Source: Polyangiaceae bacterium (GTDB lineage: Bacteria > Myxococcota_A > Polyangia > Polyangiales > Polyangiaceae). From it: a stretch of 34,718 nucleotides of DNA. Of the stretch, positions 1 through 7,556 are shown one piece after another. The notes beneath the pieces are model-generated. The model did not search any database. It saw only the letters and a program-made list of their open reading frames with translations, and was not told where the DNA came from. Location: assembly GCA_025937895.1 (NCBI GenBank), contig JAICQL010000066.1:1-34718 (forward strand), written 5' to 3'. A program made the translations under genes and the position numbers. How positions within the stretch are numbered: the stretch's first letter is position 1; each line of letters starts with the position of its first letter.

Positions 1-409
1 GGTCTTCTCCCTCCCAGCTCTTCAGCTGCACCATGTACGCGACCGGCAGCAGCAGCTCTGCGCCGCCACCCTCGCTGGCGCGAGCGAACACCAGGCCTCG
101 GGCCACCAGCGGCTCGACCGCCGACGGGAGCGCGTCGACGCGCAGCACGCCGCGCGCCTCGACGATGCGGTGCAGAAGCTGCTGCGCGGTGGCGGGCAAG
201 CAGCTCGGATCCCGAGCCTCGGGCAGGCAAACCAGGGCGCGCGCGACCTGCGCGGGGACATCGATGCGCTTGCCACGATCGATCTCGATGCGCAGCCCCT
301 CGATGATGGCCTGCAGCTCGCGTGCGGGCAGCAGGCGAAGCACCTGCTCGAGCCGGAGGGCGCGCGTGCGGCCGAACTGTGAAGGAGCGCTGTTGCGGGG
401 TGACGTCAT
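1..409 (-). CDS. Unrecognised protein, N-terminal part (runs off left edge)
   Basis: An open frame begins at an ATG (positions 409-407) and stays open to the window edge, giving about 136 residues. It opens MTSPRNSAPSQFGRTR and continues with a helix-rich stretch (RLEQVLRLLPARELQAII). Next is a segment with several Arg/Leu-rich helices, and the visible part ends VAYMVQLKSWEGED. No signal peptide, membrane segment or catalytic motif is visible. Codon third positions are strongly G/C, as in the neighbouring genes, which supports real coding. The alternating short helices could be a winged-helix type module, but this is only an impression. A TAGCAT box lies about 25 nt upstream on the coding strand without a clear -35. 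Function not recognised. Confidence 0.6.
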   Translation of the reverse strand, partial: MTSPRNSAPSQFGRTRALRLEQVLRLLPARELQAIIEGLRIEIDRGKRIDVPAQVARALVCLPEARDPSCLPATAQQLLHRIVEARGVLRVDALPSAVEPLVARGLVFARASEGGGAELLLPVAYMVQLKSWEGED

Positions 410-500
410 GAGAGCAGAGAACCTGTCAGCGGAATGCTACGGCAGCGAAACGAAGAGAAGCTGCGGCCCGCAGTGGCGAACTGCCACGGCCGCCCTGAGG

Positions 501-587
501 CGGGCTGCGGTGAACCGGGCTGCGGTGAACCGGGCTGCGATGAAACGGGCTGCGATGAAACGGGCTGCGATGAAACGGGCTGCGATA
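501..587. repeat. 15-bp tandem repeat, about 5.8 copies
   Basis: Units begin at 501, 516, 531, 546, 561 and 576 (last one partial). The first two read CGGGCTGCGGTGAAC and the next three CGGGCTGCGATGAAA, so two successive variants have each been duplicated. The period of 15 is a multiple of three, so any frame through it gives a five-residue repeat, but there is no good sign that it is translated. Confidence 0.9.
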
Positions 588-741
588 AGAGGCCGCGGAC
601 CGCGGGTCGAGCTGCAAGAACCAGGCGACTGAAGGCTGGAAGGCCTGAGATCTCTGCAGAACGAGCGGGCTGCTGCGAAGGTAAGCTGACGGCGGAGACG
701 GGCGGCAACACTGCGAGCTAGTGTCTGAAAAAGCAGACTGA

Positions 742-783
742 GGGCTGACTGAGTGAGGGCTGACTGAGGAACGGCTGACTGAG
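742..783. repeat. 15-bp-period imperfect tandem repeat, 3 copies of GGGCTGACTGAG
   Basis: The 12-mer GGGCTGACTGAG starts at 742 and 757. A one-mismatch copy (CGGCTGACTGAG) starts at 772, so the spacing is exactly 15 bp. The GGGCTG core is shared with the array at 501-587, and further copies of CGGGCTGC occur near 667 and 837. No coding or regulatory role is evident. Confidence 0.8.
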
Positions 784-1091
784 CAATCAGTGTCTCAGCA
801 ACGTTGGCTGAGTGACTGGCACCGAGTGCGAGTGACGGGCTGCGAGCAGTGCATGGTACACGCCGCTGGAACGCAGCCGGCGAGTGCGAATCTGGCGCTC
901 CAGCAAACAAGAAAGCGCAATCGCTTGGCGATGTCCAGCGTGTCTGTCGAGATCGCACGCTCTTTCTCCGGCCTTGAAGCTTTTGGCCCCCGGCGCTCTC
1001 GCGCTCTGCCTCGCGCTTTCGAGCCTCGGCTCTGCTGCGGCTTCCGATCGCTGGGCAGGATCACGCATGCAAGCGTGCGTCCCGTGAGCGA

Positions 1092-1121
1092 GCTCGCGTG
1101 CGCCGTGCTCGCGTGCGCCGT
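1092..1121. repeat. 15-bp perfect direct duplication
   Basis: GCTCGCGTGCGCCGT at 1092-1106 is repeated exactly at 1107-1121, and the following two bases continue the unit. It is another 15-bp-period duplication in the same non-coding stretch, of different sequence from the two upstream arrays. Confidence 0.85.
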
Positions 1122-1420
1122 GCGGAGCCGGAGCGAGCCCATGGCAAGCGCTTCCACGGCCCATTCAGGCTTCATCGCCCTGGTGTTTCGCCCGTGTGTC
1201 GATCCACGGGGACTCGCTGCCATTCCCTCCGCGAGATGTCCGGCTCGGTGCGTCTCGACGCGCGAGTGGTAACGCTTCCGGTGAGTGTCACGTGCCTGAA
1301 CGCGGCTCTCCGCCTCGTCACCTGACCGCTCCATCTAGCCGCGCTGGCCGCGCTCCATCTGGCCGTGCTCATCAGCCGCGTTCATTCGCCCCGATCATCC
1401 TCGAGGTCCTCCCCGCGCCT

Positions 1421-1460
1421 GGCACCTCACGCTCGGCACCTCACGCTCGGCACCTCACGC
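1421..1460. repeat. 14-bp tandem repeat, 2.9 copies
   Basis: GGCACCTCACGCTC occurs at 1421-1434 and 1435-1448, and as a 12-nt partial copy at 1449-1460. The period of 14 would break any reading frame, which is additional evidence that this part is not coding. Confidence 0.9.
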
Positions 1461-1884
1461 CGGCTCGCGCCGCGCCGTCTGCTCCGGTTCTTTCGCCTCC
1501 CCGTTCGTTCGCGGCCTCCTTGGTTGTCGCTGGGCGTGGTCGTGGGGCTCCGCGCAACAGCGGGAGCTCGGTTGAATGCGTGTTAGGTGGCCGTGGACCG
1601 GGTATTTCCGTCCCGATTTCTGCGAGCGCGTGCGCTTTTCTGTTTCCGCATTGCAATTCTTGCGGCCTGCTTTGCGCATCGAGCGGCGCGCCGGCAGGAC
1701 GTGGCAAGGCAGCTGGCGAGACGTGCTTCGATCTTCGATTTTCATCACCCGTTTCGGTGACACGAGCCTCTATTCTCTTCTGCCCTTCTCAGCTCGACGC
1801 CGCGCGGGTCGTTGGCGCTGACTGCGCGCGAAGCGGGCCGGCAGTTGAGGGTGCTGCATTGCAACCCTGCACTGCGGTGCGAAG

Positions 1885-1910
1885 GGAGCTTCGCTCCGGG
1901 CGCCGCCCGG
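1885..1910. other. Two adjacent strong hairpins
   Basis: GGAGC-TTC-GCTCC (1885-1897) overlaps CCGGGC-GCC-GCCCGG (1896-1910). They share two bases, so the two stems are nearly mutually exclusive or stack end to end. They lie 71-96 nt upstream of the HD-domain gene. No T-run follows, so a classical intrinsic terminator is unlikely. The element could be part of a structured 5' leader. Confidence 0.5.
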
Positions 1911-1943
1911 TGCAGCGCAAGTCTATCGGCCAGGCGGCCGCGG

Positions 1944-1961
1944 CTTGGGCTTACGCCCAAG
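1944..1961 (+). promoter_or_regulatory. 7-bp perfect hairpin in the leader of the HD-domain gene
   Basis: CTTGGGC-TTAC-GCCCAAG forms a perfect 7-bp stem with a 4-nt loop and ends 19 nt before the ATG at 1981. No T-run follows. Position and symmetry would suit either an operator or an mRNA 5' stabiliser or attenuator. A TTG at 1945 is in frame with the downstream gene but sits inside the stem, so it is unlikely to be the start. Confidence 0.5.
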
Positions 1962-1980
1962 ATCGATTAGCGCGTCCCCC

Positions 1981-3288
1981 ATGATGATCTTGCGAGACCC
2001 GGTGCACGGCCTCGTGTCGTTCGAGGCCGCCGAGTTCTCCATCGTGCCGCGGCTGATGGAGGCGGAAGAAGTGCAGCGGCTGCGTCGCATCCGCCAGCTG
2101 GGCCTGACCTCGCTCGCGTATCCCGGTGCCGATCACACGCGCTTCTCCCATGCCATCGGCGCGGCACACGTGATGACTCGCTTCATCGGGCGCCTGCGTC
2201 AGATCCATGGCGACCTGCCTTTCGACCAGCGCATCACCACGGAGCGTGCGCGCGACGCGGTGGCCGCGGCGTTCCTGCACGACCTCGGGCACGGCCCACT
2301 CTCGCATCTATTCGAAGAGGCCGTCCCCGACGGCCCAGGGCACGAGGTCTGGACCGTACGCATCGTGTTGAACCCCGCCACCGGCGTGCACCGCATCCTG
2401 CGCGATCTGGACCCCGGCTTGCCCGAACGCGTCGCCGAGCTGATTCAGGGGCGTCATCCGCTGGCGTTCCTGGCCAGCACCGTGAGCGGCACCTTCGACG
2501 TGGATCGCTGCGACTACCTGTTGCGCGACGCGCACTTCACGGGGGTCAGCTACGGCAGCTTCGATCTGGACTGGCTGGTGCGCAGCCTGCGCTTCGGGCA
2601 CCCCACCAGTGCCGGGGGTGCTCCCCATCTGGCCATCGATGGGGTGAAGGGCTTGCCCGCGATCGAGTCGTTCGTGCTCGCCCGGCTGTTCATGTTCCAG
2701 CAGGTCTATTTTCACAAGGCCAGCCGCGCCAGCGAGTGGCACTTCTCGCGCATCTTGCTGCGCATCCGGCACTTGCTCCGGCACGGCGTGCCGGTCACGC
2801 CCATGCCGCCGGGGATTGAGGCATTGTTGCGCACGGGCGATGCGCGACTGGAGGACTACCTGGCGCTCGATGACGCCGTGCTCTGGAGCGCCCTTGCCAG
2901 CTGGCGCACGGCGCAGGATCCAATCCTGAGCGACCTCTGCCAGCGGCTGTACGCTCGACGTTTATTTAAGACGCTCGAGCTCTTTGGGGCCGATCGACGC
3001 CCGGAACGCTACGCCGAGCTGCTGGAGCTGCTGCGCGACCGCGCGCGGGCTTCCGGTCTGGACGCTGACTACTATGTAGGGCTGGATGAGGCCGTCGATG
3101 TGCCCTTCGACAACTCGGACGATCCGCTGGCCGTGATCTTTCCGGACGACGTGGCGCGCGCGCCGCAAGAGGTATCCTTCATCCTGGGCCGCCTCGCGGG
3201 AGAAACGCTCACCCGCACCCGCCTCGTTTTTCCGACCGAGCTGCGTGAAGATCTCTTGGCGCAGCTGCGAAGCGCACCGTTATCGTAA
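1981..3288 (+). CDS. HD-domain phosphohydrolase (dNTPase/SAMHD1-like)
   Basis: The 435-residue protein opens with the family-typical MMILRDPVHG. It shows the metal-binding HD signature in order: RFSH with His57, FLHDLGHG with His100-Asp101, and a later FDVDRCDYLLRDAHF segment supplying the distal Asp. Proteins of this group (COG1078, related to SAMHD1 and YdhJ) are cytosolic metal-dependent phosphohydrolases, several acting on dNTPs; the substrate here is inferred only. ATG at 1981 was chosen because homologous sequence starts there; upstream in-frame residues are Arg/Ser-rich and the alternative TTG at 1945 lies in a hairpin. There is no clear Shine-Dalgarno sequence. It is followed by an exported-protein gene on the same strand. 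Confidence 0.9.
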   Translation: MMILRDPVHGLVSFEAAEFSIVPRLMEAEEVQRLRRIRQLGLTSLAYPGADHTRFSHAIGAAHVMTRFIGRLRQIHGDLPFDQRITTERARDAVAAAFLHDLGHGPLSHLFEEAVPDGPGHEVWTVRIVLNPATGVHRILRDLDPGLPERVAELIQGRHPLAFLASTVSGTFDVDRCDYLLRDAHFTGVSYGSFDLDWLVRSLRFGHPTSAGGAPHLAIDGVKGLPAIESFVLARLFMFQQVYFHKASRASEWHFSRILLRIRHLLRHGVPVTPMPPGIEALLRTGDARLEDYLALDDAVLWSALASWRTAQDPILSDLCQRLYARRLFKTLELFGADRRPERYAELLELLRDRARASGLDADYYVGLDEAVDVPFDNSDDPLAVIFPDDVARAPQEVSFILGRLAGETLTRTRLVFPTELREDLLAQLRSAPLS

Positions 3289-3434
3289 AGGTGGAGCGCC
3301 GGAGTGGAATCGACGGAATGAGCTGGCTGGAGACCGCCAGGGGGCGGGGTGAGCGAGCTCGGGGCAAGCGCGGGCGCGGTGAGCCGCGCTGCCTGCTCGG
3401 CTGGGCAAGGTTCAGGGCAAGGCTCGGCTGGGTA

Positions 3435-4031
3435 ATGCCCGGCTCGGTAATGCTCAGCTGGCTGCTGCTCGCAGCGCTGCCGGGCCCTGCCGCGGCGCAC
3501 TGGCCGCCACCGCCGGAGAGCGACGGCGTGTACGGCAGGCTGGGCGGCAACACGGATGCCTCCTTGAAGCTGGGGGGCCTGCTCAGCCAGTCGCGCCTGT
3601 CTGCCAGCGTGGGCCTGTCCGTCCACTACTACTCGCTGCTGGGCATCACCGGGGACTACAGCGAGAGCCTCGCGGACGACGCCAGTCAGCTGCGTAGCTT
3701 CTCGGTGGGCAGCGAGCTGCGCCCGCTGTTCTTGCCGCGCTGGCTGCTCGGCATGCAGCGCGGCCCGGCCTGGCTGGATCTGACGCTCGACTCGATGTGC
3801 GTCGGCTTCGGTGCATACTTCGGGCAGGTCGCGGCGCCCGCCGACGACACTCGCGGAGTGTGGCTATCGCTGGGGCTCGGCGTACCGGTGATCGGCCGCG
3901 CCAGCGGCCCCTGGCTGGAGCTTCGCGGGCTGCGGCGCTGGCCTGATCCCAGCGCGGGCGCGGACGCGCACAACGCGCTGTTTGTCTATCTCAGCTGGCA
4001 CCAAATGGTTCAGCTGGGCGCCGCCAAATGA
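3435..4031 (+). CDS. Small exported protein, probable outer-membrane beta-barrel type
   Basis: From ATG 3435 the protein is 198 residues, with a hydrophobic signal segment (MLSWLLLAALPGPAAA) followed by HWPP and a mature part rich in alternating hydrophobic and Gly residues (SLKLGGLLSQSRLSASVGL; VWLSLGLGVPVIGRAS). This suits beta-strands of an outer-membrane or periplasmic protein. No family was recognised. The frame is open back to GTG 3291 and ATG 3318. The added N-terminus is Arg/Gly-rich with non-coding character, but it would supply the positive n-region that the 3435 start lacks, so the start is uncertain. It lies 146 nt after the HD-domain gene and converges on the acyltransferase gene. 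Confidence 0.65.
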   Translation: MPGSVMLSWLLLAALPGPAAAHWPPPPESDGVYGRLGGNTDASLKLGGLLSQSRLSASVGLSVHYYSLLGITGDYSESLADDASQLRSFSVGSELRPLFLPRWLLGMQRGPAWLDLTLDSMCVGFGAYFGQVAAPADDTRGVWLSLGLGVPVIGRASGPWLELRGLRRWPDPSAGADAHNALFVYLSWHQMVQLGAAK

Positions 4032-4042
4032 AGTGCCCCCCG

Positions 4043-4064
4043 GGGCGCCGTGAAAAAGGCGCCC
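4043..4064. terminator. Hairpin between convergent genes
   Basis: GGGCGCC (4043-4049) pairs perfectly with GGCGCCC (4058-4064) around the 8-nt loop GTGAAAAA. It sits in the 36-nt gap between two convergent stop codons, the position expected for a shared terminator. There is no T-run after the stem on either strand, so it is at best a weak or factor-assisted terminator. Confidence 0.45.
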
Positions 4065-4067
4065 GCT

Positions 4068-5222
4068 TCAGGAGCCGAGCTCGGGCGGCTTGAGCAGAGG
4101 CTTCTCGGTCTCGAGGTGCTCGACGATGGCCGCGCGCTCCTGAGCCAAGAAGCGCTCCACCGGCCCGCGCAGGCGAGGATCGCGCAGGTAGTGCACGCTG
4201 TGGGTCAGCGTGGACTCGAAGCCTCGCGCGTGTTTGTGCTCACCGCCCGCGCCCGGCTCGAAGCACGAGAGCCCGCGCTGGATGCACAGCTCCACGCCCT
4301 CGTAGTAGCAGACGTTGAAGTGCAGAAAGGGCCGCTCTTCTCGCGCGCCCCAGTAGCGCCCGAACAGCGCGCGCTCACTGACCAGGTTGAAGGCGCAGGC
4401 CAGCGGCTTCTTTGCGCCGTGCTCGCGCGCGAGCACCACCGAGATTTGCTTGGGCATGCGCGAGCAGATCTCGTGAAAGAAGGCGCGGTTCAGGTAGCGG
4501 CGGCCATAGAAATGCTTGTCGACCGTGCTCGCGTAGAACTCGTACACGTGGTCGATCAGCTCCGAGCCCAGCTCATCCCCTGCCCGCACCTCGAGCGCGA
4601 TGCCACGCTCCGCCATCTCGCGGCGCTCGCGCCGGATCTGGTGGCGCCGCTTGGCGTTGAAGCGCGACAGAAAGTCGTCGAACGTCGCGTAGCCCGCGTT
4701 GCGCCAGTGATACTGGACGCCGAAGCGCCGGCACAGCCCGGCTCGCTCCAGCTCCTCTGCCGAGTCTTCGCGCAAGAAGAGCACGTGCGCACCCGACAGG
4801 CCCGCGGTGTCGATCAGGCGCGCGAGCCCCTGCGCCAGCGCGGCGTGCAGCTCCGCATGATCGCTGCCCTCGGCGCACAGCAGGCGCGGGCCCGTGGCGG
4901 GCGTGAAGGGCGCCGCCAAGATCAGCTTGGGGTAATACTCGCAGCTCAGGTTCTCATGGCAGAAGCGCGCCCAGGAGTAGTCGAAGACGAACTCGCCTTC
5001 GCTGTTGCCTTTGACGTAGGCGGGCGCAACGGCGAGCAGCTTGCCATCTCGCCGCAGGCTGATGTGCTGCGGTAGCCAGCCCACTTCCGGGCTCACGCAG
5101 CCCGTCGTCTCCAGGGCGTCGAGGAAGGCCCAGCTCATGTGCGGCACGTAGTCCGGGGCGAGCAACGCGTCCCACTCGGCCGCCTGGAACTCACGCATCG
5201 AGCGGTGGGTCCGCAGCTCCAT
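4068..5222 (-). CDS. COG3146-type GNAT-fold acyltransferase (peptidogalycan-biosynthesis-like)
   Basis: A 384-residue protein from ATG 5222 (MELRTHRSM). Recognisable family blocks are an early PEVGWLPQHISL segment, AYVKGNSEGEFVFDYSWA, CEYYPKLILAAPFTPATG, a central HWRNAGYATFDDFLS followed by KRRHQIRRERREM, and a C-terminal CYYEGVELCIQRG...FEPGAGGEHKHARGF. These are characteristic of the FemAB/GNAT-like family COG3146 (DUF482), usually annotated as N-acetyltransferase or 'peptidogalycan' protein; the true substrate is unknown. It is cytosolic, with no signal peptide. GGAGAAGG lies upstream but slightly far for the ATG; GTG 5225 is an alternative start. It is divergent from the metalloprotease gene, with 122 nt between starts. 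Confidence 0.88.
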   Translation of the reverse strand: MELRTHRSMREFQAAEWDALLAPDYVPHMSWAFLDALETTGCVSPEVGWLPQHISLRRDGKLLAVAPAYVKGNSEGEFVFDYSWARFCHENLSCEYYPKLILAAPFTPATGPRLLCAEGSDHAELHAALAQGLARLIDTAGLSGAHVLFLREDSAEELERAGLCRRFGVQYHWRNAGYATFDDFLSRFNAKRRHQIRRERREMAERGIALEVRAGDELGSELIDHVYEFYASTVDKHFYGRRYLNRAFFHEICSRMPKQISVVLAREHGAKKPLACAFNLVSERALFGRYWGAREERPFLHFNVCYYEGVELCIQRGLSCFEPGAGGEHKHARGFESTLTHSVHYLRDPRLRGPVERFLAQERAAIVEHLETEKPLLKPPELGS

Positions 5223-5344
5223 CACGTTGGCGTCTTCACCTTCTCCCGGGCCCGCAAAATCGTGGCTTAGACTAGTGCCAGGAATTGCCGCAGGCGATCG
5301 GAATTTGGCAGCGCCGTACCGGCCGGCAGCGCTATGGTTGGCGC

Positions 5345-6517
5345 ATGACCACTCGCTGGCGGGTGCCGTGCGCTTTGTCGTTGCTTTCGCCTGCGGCCGC
5401 GCTGTTGCTGGCTTGGCTGCCGCTTGCATGTCAGAGCAGCTCGCAGCCGCGCAGCGCGCCGGCGCCAGGGTATCCTGCACAGGGACAATACCCGCCGGGG
5501 CAGTACCCGCCGCAGTATTCCCAGCCGTATCCTCAGCAGCAGCCCTACCCCCAGCAGCCTCATCTGCAGCAGCCTCATCCGCAGCAGCAACCGTACCCGC
5601 AGCAGCCTCAGCCCTACCCCCAGCAGCCCTACCCCCAGCAGCCCTACCCCCAGCAGCCCCAGCCCCCTCCCGTGCAGCCGAGCGTGCCGCAGCCTGCCCC
5701 GGCGCTACCCAGCGTGACCAGCGATCCCATCAATGATGTGAACCTGGTCTGGCTGCGCCAGCAGGCGCAGACCATCCTGGCGGAGCTGGTGGCCGCGCTG
5801 CCGGCGGACTCGCGCGCGCGCGTGCAAGGCATACCGCTCGCGGTGGACGACACCGTTGGCGAGGTCAACGCCTTTGCTGCTTGCTCCAGCGGCCGCTCGC
5901 TGATGGCGATCACCGATGGCTTGCTGGAGATCATGGCAGGCCTGGCCTCCGCCGCTGCCAGCGACGAGGTCTTTGGCGGCAACAAGACGGACGAGTACAT
6001 TCGTTTCATCGCCACCAACCTGCAGCCGAAGCAGGCCATCCCGCGCTCCAGCGGCCTGCTATCGCCGTCGGTGTTGACGGATGGCCGCAAGGTGCAGCGG
6101 CAGCACGTGCTGTTCCAGGAAGAGGTGGCGTTCGTGCTCGGTCACGAGCTGGCGCATCACTATCTGGGGCACCTGCCCTGTACCGGGCAGCCTGGCTTGC
6201 TCGGCAGCGGAGACCTGCTGCGCACGCTGTCGAACAACGTACCGCTCTTCAACCAGCCCAACGAGAGCGCGGCGGACCTGGCTGGCACCAGCAACGTGCT
6301 CGACGCTGGAGCCCGCCGCAGCACGCGCTGGACCGAGCATGGCGGCTTGCTCACCATGCGCTTCTTCCAGGGGCTGGAGGGCGGCTTCAACCTGCTCCTG
6401 GCCTTCCAGCACTCGCACCCTTCGCCGCGGGTGCGCATTCCGCTGATCCAGCAGAGCGCCAACTACTGGCGTAGCTCGGGTGGGCGCGGCATTCCGGTGC
6501 CGCGCATCGGGGGCTGA
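5345..6517 (+). CDS. M48-like zinc metalloprotease lipoprotein with Pro/Gln/Tyr-rich linker
   Basis: A 390-residue protein with a lipoprotein signal peptide (LLAWLPLAC, Cys29). Residues about 43-110 form a low-complexity Tyr-Pro-Gln linker. The protease domain follows, with the zinc motif HELAHH (His267, Glu268, His271) and NESAAD downstream, where Glu307 is the likely third ligand. This matches the M48/gluzincin layout (BepA/LoiP-like), acting at the outer membrane or periplasm. No TPR repeats are visible. ATG 5345 was chosen because it directly precedes the signal peptide. A TATGGT box ends 6 nt before the ATG, but no -35 lies at normal spacing. The linker probably spaces the protease from the membrane anchor. 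Confidence 0.85.
   Translation: MTTRWRVPCALSLLSPAAALLLAWLPLACQSSSQPRSAPAPGYPAQGQYPPGQYPPQYSQPYPQQQPYPQQPHLQQPHPQQQPYPQQPQPYPQQPYPQQPYPQQPQPPPVQPSVPQPAPALPSVTSDPINDVNLVWLRQQAQTILAELVAALPADSRARVQGIPLAVDDTVGEVNAFAACSSGRSLMAITDGLLEIMAGLASAAASDEVFGGNKTDEYIRFIATNLQPKQAIPRSSGLLSPSVLTDGRKVQRQHVLFQEEVAFVLGHELAHHYLGHLPCTGQPGLLGSGDLLRTLSNNVPLFNQPNESAADLAGTSNVLDAGARRSTRWTEHGGLLTMRFFQGLEGGFNLLLAFQHSHPSPRVRIPLIQQSANYWRSSGGRGIPVPRIGG
5612..5656 (+). repeat. 15-bp in-frame tandem repeat coding PYPQQ
   Basis: Three exact copies of CCCTACCCCCAGCAG occupy 5612-5626, 5627-5641 and 5642-5656. Degenerate copies extend upstream to about 5500. Each unit adds five residues to the Tyr-Pro-Gln linker of the metalloprotease, so copy-number change would alter linker length without breaking the frame. 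Confidence 0.9.
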
Positions 6518-6737
6518 TCCACACCGGTAAAGGCACACCGCCGGTGCTGGCGCACGGCGGCAAGCGGGGGACCTGCGCGCTGGTGGCGCACGGTAGTGCA
6601 ACACGCACCCGGGTGATCCCGTTTTGGGCAGGGCAGAGTATTTTCGCCTCAGGGAAGCCGCGGCTCGGTCCGTTCCCGCGGGGTGGCGCCGCATGGAGCA
6701 GCGCACCGGTTCGAAACCGTCTTCAAAGGTTGTGACC
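6518..6737. other. Intergenic gap, no feature beyond a weak hairpin
   Basis: The 220 nt between the metalloprotease and the outer-membrane protein contain CACCGG (6522-6527) pairing with CCGGTG (6541-6546) across a 13-nt loop, and an AT-rich TATTTT at 6639-6644 that could be a -10 box. The nearest -35-like TTTTGG is only 11 nt away, so I do not call a promoter. Confidence 0.35.
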
Positions 6738-7421
6738 ATGAAGCTACTCTCCACCCTGACCGCCGTCTGCACGTGCCTGACCGCCTACACCTCCGTAGCT
6801 CTGGCTGCCGAGACCGCCGCGAACACCGCGACCGAGGCGGCGGACCCCTCCGTGTCGGGCATGCTGCCCGCGGCCGAGAAGAGTGCGGCTGCTGAGCCCG
6901 CTGCCGACAAGGACGTGTCCGAGCCGAGCGGCGGCGCGCGCGAAGGACGCGAGGCGAAGAACGCCATCTATCTGGATCTGGGCGGCCCCGGCCTGATCTA
7001 CTCGCTCAACTACGAGCGCGAGCTCATCCCCGACCTGTCCGCGCGCATCGGCATCTCTTATCTTTCGATGGGTGCTAGCGCCAGCAGCGGCAGCGGCAGC
7101 GCCACCGTGAGCGCAGAGTTCACGTACCTGGCCGTTCCGATCACGGCGAGCTACCTGGGCATCGGCTCCGAGAACAACATGTTCGAGGTGGGCGGTGGCC
7201 CGGTGATCATGAACTTCTCGGGCAGCGGCCTCATCGAGTCCGACGATGCGAGCGTGGCTGCCGGCGACAGCGTGACGACCCTGGCGCTCACCGGCATGGC
7301 CGGCTATCGCCACCAGCCCTCGGACGGCGGCTTCGTGTTCCGCATCGGTGTGTCACCGACGATGATCTTTGGTGCTGGCTTCCTGCCCTGGGGCTACCTG
7401 AGCCTCGGCGCAGCGTTCTGA
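6738..7421 (+). CDS. Outer-membrane beta-barrel-type protein
   Basis: A 227-residue protein with a signal peptide (LTAYTSVALAAETA). A Glu/Ala/Pro-rich spacer (about residues 25-75) follows, then a barrel-like region of alternating residues (AIYLDLGGPGLIYSLNYERE; FTYLAVPITASYLG; YRHQPSDGGFVFRIG). It ends in Phe (LSLGAAF), as outer-membrane barrels recognised by BamA usually do. Function unknown. AAAGG lies 8 nt upstream of ATG 6738 as a plausible ribosome-binding site. The in-frame extension back to 6624 is Arg-rich and not part of a signal peptide. A 220-nt gap separates it from the metalloprotease gene. Confidence 0.75.
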   Translation: MKLLSTLTAVCTCLTAYTSVALAAETAANTATEAADPSVSGMLPAAEKSAAAEPAADKDVSEPSGGAREGREAKNAIYLDLGGPGLIYSLNYERELIPDLSARIGISYLSMGASASSGSGSATVSAEFTYLAVPITASYLGIGSENNMFEVGGGPVIMNFSGSGLIESDDASVAAGDSVTTLALTGMAGYRHQPSDGGFVFRIGVSPTMIFGAGFLPWGYLSLGAAF

Positions 7422-7484
7422 GCCTGACCCGCGCGGGCGGCGCGCTCCAGGCCGCCGCCCGAGCCTGAGCCCGCGCCCGGCCCC

Positions 7485-7518
7485 GCCCAGAGCGGCGGCC
7501 TGGGCGCGCTCTGCTTTT
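7485..7518 (+). terminator. Probable intrinsic terminator after the outer-membrane protein gene
   Basis: CAGAGCG (7488-7494) pairs with CGCTCTG (7507-7513), and CTTTTA follows immediately. An alternative stem, GCCCAG (7485-7490) with CTGGGC (7500-7505), overlaps it. A GC-rich stem followed by a short T-run 65 nt after a stop codon is the best terminator candidate in the window. Confidence 0.6.
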
Positions 7519-7556
7519 ACGTGGACCGCGCTGCCGCGGCATGTTCGAGTGGCCCG

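Larger units (their letters stand above)
410..1980. other. Long non-coding stretch with tandem repeats and hairpins
   Basis: About 1.57 kb separates the left-edge gene from the HD-domain gene. No frame here has convincing protein-like content: the open frames are Arg/Ser/Pro/Ala-rich and typical of GC-rich non-coding DNA. The stretch contains tandem repeats at 501-587, 742-783, 1092-1121 and 1421-1460. There are two tight hairpins at 1885-1910 and a 7-bp hairpin at 1944-1961. Local composition between about 1590 and 1800 is visibly more AT-rich (runs such as CTTTTCTG, GATTTTCATC). I see no tRNA, rRNA or recognised ncRNA. A short frame with a signal-peptide-like sequence at 974-1087 is described separately as a finding. 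Confidence 0.6.

Noticed and set aside
33..632. Plus-strand frame with AAVNR/AAMKR repeats, and minus-strand frames with QPVSS-type repeats
   Set aside because: The repeats come from the 15-bp DNA array; surrounding residues are Arg/Ser/Ala-rich non-coding type, and the first 400 nt are better explained by the minus-strand gene.
501..783. CRISPR-like array
   Set aside because: Units are directly adjacent with no spacers and only 15 bp long.
410..1980. tRNA or rRNA gene in the long intergenic stretch
   Set aside because: No cloverleaf, TTCGAnTC arm or CCA end could be found by eye; a covariance-model scan would be decisive.
5305..5338. Leaderless promoter before the metalloprotease (TATGGT 6 nt before ATG)
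   Set aside because: The only -35-like box (TTGGCA) is 22 nt from the -10, outside normal spacing, so it was not counted with the other leaderless cases.
5223..5344. Possible sigma-54 promoter (TGGCAC...GC) upstream of the acyltransferase gene
   Set aside because: The GG and GC elements are one nucleotide too far apart and the TTGC part is missing.
6622..6644. Promoter TTTTGG/TATTTT before the outer-membrane protein gene
   Set aside because: The spacer is only 11 nt, too short for a sigma-70-type promoter.
7422..7556. Possible cobalamin riboswitch before BluB-CobT
   Set aside because: No B12 box or the expected long structured leader is visible; the gap is short and mostly occupied by a terminator-like hairpin.
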